DNA from: an uncultured Bacteroidales bacterium
GTDB taxonomy: Bacteria; Bacteroidota; Bacteroidia; Bacteroidales; Bacteroidaceae
DNA length: 64,000 nucleotides
NCBI GenBank assembly: GCA_937906165.1
Contig: CALCYA010000096.1
Span: 1 to 64,000, forward strand
Direction: 5' to 3'
Positions within the stretch are counted from its first letter, which is position 1. Every line of letters starts with the position of its first letter. Made by a program: the position numbers and the translations under genes. Below the pieces are notes generated by a model. That model did no database searches and had not been told where the DNA came from. It saw nothing but the letters and a program-made list of their open reading frames with translations. This document shows, in pieces, positions 62,336-64,000 of this stretch.

Positions 62336-62884
62336 TTATTCTTTAATAATTCGTTTTTTTATGAATCTTGCCGGATTGCCACCAACGACTGTCCAGGGCT
62401 CAACATCTTTAAATACAACTGACCTTGCACCGGTAACACCGCCTTCTCCAATTGTCGTTCCCATTGAAATGAAACTCTCGGCACAAACCCATGCATAATC
62501 CCCTATGTATATTGGAGCTGTAATCAATTCGTGCTCCTTGCTTGAAATATTATGTGATGCAGTACATAGAAATGCTCTTTGAGAAACAGTGGCTTTCTTG
62601 CCCAAATGTATCATATTGACATTGTAACAATCAACATTATCCGAGATGCAAGCCAACTCTTCCAATTTAAGATTTGATGGCATCCACACCTTTACAGAAG
62701 CGTGCACACTTGCGCTCTTGGCAATATCTGCACCAAACACACGCAAGACAAAATTTCTCCATCTGCGGAAAAAGCCTCCTTTGAATGGACGGAATAAAAA
62801 AATGCTACATACATTCCACATAGCACGATAGAGCTTGTTTTTAAGGCTTAACTTGTTTTTGTATTTTTGTCCAATATTGTTCAT
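62336..62884 (-). CDS. WcaF-like left-handed beta-helix acetyltransferase
   Basis: A 182-residue trimeric acyltransferase with hexapeptide repeats (I/V-G-x4) from about residue 55 to 165. The opening FRPFKGGFFRRWRNFVLRVFGADIAK and the WTVVGGNPARFIKKR end are hallmarks of the WcaF/colanic-acid group. It probably O- or N-acetylates a sugar of the repeat unit. The gap to the next gene upstream (62885-62997) is AT-rich with no obvious promoter. Confidence 0.86.
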   Translation of the reverse strand: MNNIGQKYKNKLSLKNKLYRAMWNVCSIFLFRPFKGGFFRRWRNFVLRVFGADIAKSASVHASVKVWMPSNLKLEELACISDNVDCYNVNMIHLGKKATVSQRAFLCTASHNISSKEHELITAPIYIGDYAWVCAESFISMGTTIGEGGVTGARSVVFKDVEPWTVVGGNPARFIKKRIIKE

Positions 62885-62997
62885 TATTGCTATTTTATGA
62901 TTAAAATATAAAGATTAGTATCGGTATCTTTAATGTCAAATTACTTTATTCTGTTTTTATAAATTGCATGATATTTATAGTTTATCCTTTACAATTT

Positions 62998-63531
62998 TTA
63001 CTTATATACTTTTTGCTCATGTTCCTTTATTTGTTCATCTGTCCAGTAATATTTGATGACTTTAGCAGGTACCCCCCCAACAATTGAATATGGAGGAACA
63101 TCTTTTGTGACGACAGAGCCTGCAGCAATTGTAGCTCCACGTCCAATAGTTACTCCCATGAGTATTGTTACACGACTTCCAATCCAAACATCTTCTTCAA
63201 TTACCACCTCTTTATCTAACCCTTCAGGTTTTGTCTTCTCTGTAATGTCATTATGATATATGCCGATAATTCTACCATGGTTGCCAGTGTGTATGGATAA
63301 GTCTTCGCCAACAGATATGTGTCCCTTAAACACTATCTTGGCGTTAGTTGCAGACAAGCAGGCGCGAGGGCCAATATACACACGAGGTCCAATGAATATA
63401 TTTTTGGGATGGTCATATATAAGTGGAGGGGTTATTGAGGAATTTTTTTCAAATAGTCCAAAACGATGTCTAAAGACAAATATACTTCTTAACCAGGTGT
63501 AAATACCTTTTATAAATAAAATTCTTTTCAT
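62998..63531 (-). CDS. Left-handed beta-helix acetyltransferase (maltose O-acetyltransferase-like)
   Basis: A 177-residue hexapeptide-repeat acyltransferase. Repeats run from about residue 35 to 160 ([70 protein letters not shown]). The ATG at 63531 is the start; the frame continues upstream to 63627 but would overlap the GT4 gene. It follows GT4 by one base, so they are coupled. An O-acetyl transferase on surface polysaccharide is likely. Confidence 0.86.
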   Translation of the reverse strand: MKRILFIKGIYTWLRSIFVFRHRFGLFEKNSSITPPLIYDHPKNIFIGPRVYIGPRACLSATNAKIVFKGHISVGEDLSIHTGNHGRIIGIYHNDITEKTKPEGLDKEVVIEEDVWIGSRVTILMGVTIGRGATIAAGSVVTKDVPPYSIVGGVPAKVIKYYWTDEQIKEHEQKVYK

Positions 63532-63532
63532 G

Positions 63533-64000
63533 TTATTCTTTCCAAAGATTGATAAACCGAGACATAATTGCTTCTGTCGAGTATTCAGTGTAGGCTTTTT
63601 CTTCTGCTCTGTTTGCCATCTCTTCAATTATATTATTATTACTTAGACTATATAATACTTTTTCTCGTAATGCAGTTGTGTTCTTGGGTTCAACAAGTAT
63701 ACCTTGTACCTTGTCTTCGTAGGTTAACATCTCCTTTATTGCACCAACTGGTGTTGTGATAATTGGGCAACCGCTTGCCATTGCTTCAACAATCACATAA
63801 GGAAACCCCTCTGTGTGGGTTGGCAGAACAAATAGTCCAGCACTCCTCATGGCTTTGAATATTTCTGTACTTGGCTTCATACCTTTAAAGCTTATATTGC
63901 CTTTGAAACCATTACTCTTTATCCAGTTATTTAGTTCCGAATGTATCACTTCATCTTGTGGACCATAAATGTTCAATGTGATGTCTTCTATTGTGGATAA
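63533..64000 (-). CDS. Glycosyltransferase family 4 (partial, 5' end beyond window)
   Basis: The C-terminal part of a GT-B enzyme; the reading frame is open through the right edge, with [15 protein letters not shown] continuing from outside. Key motifs are [16 protein letters not shown], the donor-binding [22 protein letters not shown] (the E-x7-E pattern EGFPYVIVE) and [12 protein letters not shown]. An internal ATG at 63976 is not the true start. It is the first gene of the visible minus-strand cluster. Confidence 0.9.
   Translation of the reverse strand, partial: LSTIEDITLNIYGPQDEVIHSELNNWIKSNGFKGNISFKGMKPSTEIFKAMRSAGLFVLPTHTEGFPYVIVEAMASGCPIITTPVGAIKEMLTYEDKVQGILVEPKNTTALREKVLYSLSNNNIIEEMANRAEEKAYTEYSTEAIMSRFINLWKE

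Overview
The window reads as a chromosomal segment of a Bacteroidales bacterium (Bacteroides/Phocaeicola/Prevotella-like, probably an animal gut commensal). The evidence is the repeated Bacteroidetes promoter -7 element TAnnTTTG placed just upstream of gene starts, the absence of strong Shine-Dalgarno sequences, and lineage-typical families: DUF4836 lipoprotein, Wzi-type capsule protein, PF14907 nucleotidyltransferase, histone H1-like Hc1, a CHU_C sorting domain, an OprO/P-like porin and a secreted GH2 beta-galactosidase. No ribosomal RNA, tRNA, CRISPR array or intact transposase was seen. All family names come from reading the proteins; no database search was run.

Layout. 1-7.1 kb: housekeeping genes (lytic transglycosylase, class II aldolase, queA, a BspA-like leucine-rich repeat protein, a DUF2027/Smr protein, pepT). 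7.2-10.3 kb: a minus-strand operon of three glycosyltransferases driven by what look like three tandemly repeated promoters. 10.7-17.7 kb: a tightly overlapping BlaI / TonB-domain / M56-BlaR1 / MG2-Sel1 operon, probably an envelope-sensing system. 17.9-21.5 kb: sanA-like gene, GH20 hexosaminidase, TrmH-type methylase. 21.6-27.1 kb: glutaminase, SDR, asparaginase, porin and Dcu transporter, together suited to amide amino-acid use and C4-dicarboxylate exchange. 27.3-31.5 kb: K+/H+ antiporter, RNase P RNA, SRP RNA, a cytidylyltransferase-GHMP kinase fusion and hc1. 31.5-36.2 kb: a small inverted-repeat element next to an outer-membrane-receptor gene fragment, then a large secreted GH2 enzyme. 36.3-43.3 kb: DUF4836 lipoprotein, an ABC exporter pair and rmlA-C-D-B for dTDP-L-rhamnose. 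43.4-49.8 kb: outer-membrane barrel, LysM protein, CHU_C protein and uvrA.

50.5-64 kb is accessory and surface-polysaccharide related: a Wzi/nucleotidyltransferase/GT2 operon, an unrecognised protein, a DUF3791-DUF3990-DUF3791 cassette (candidate ADP-ribosyltransferase toxin-antitoxin), an SGNH hydrolase with a phage-tail-fibre-like N-terminus behind an attenuator-like leader, and a minus-strand polysaccharide cluster (GT2, ChbG/YdjC deacetylase, GNAT, two left-handed beta-helix acetyltransferases, GT4) that runs off the right edge. This part is visibly more AT-rich. Its gene blocks are separated by several copies of one intergenic repeat family that has conserved flanks but a different palindrome in the middle of different copies.

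Strongest candidates for something new: the DUF3791-DUF3990-DUF3791 cassette, the modular hairpin repeats around it, and the BlaI-controlled M56/TonB/MG2-Sel1 operon.
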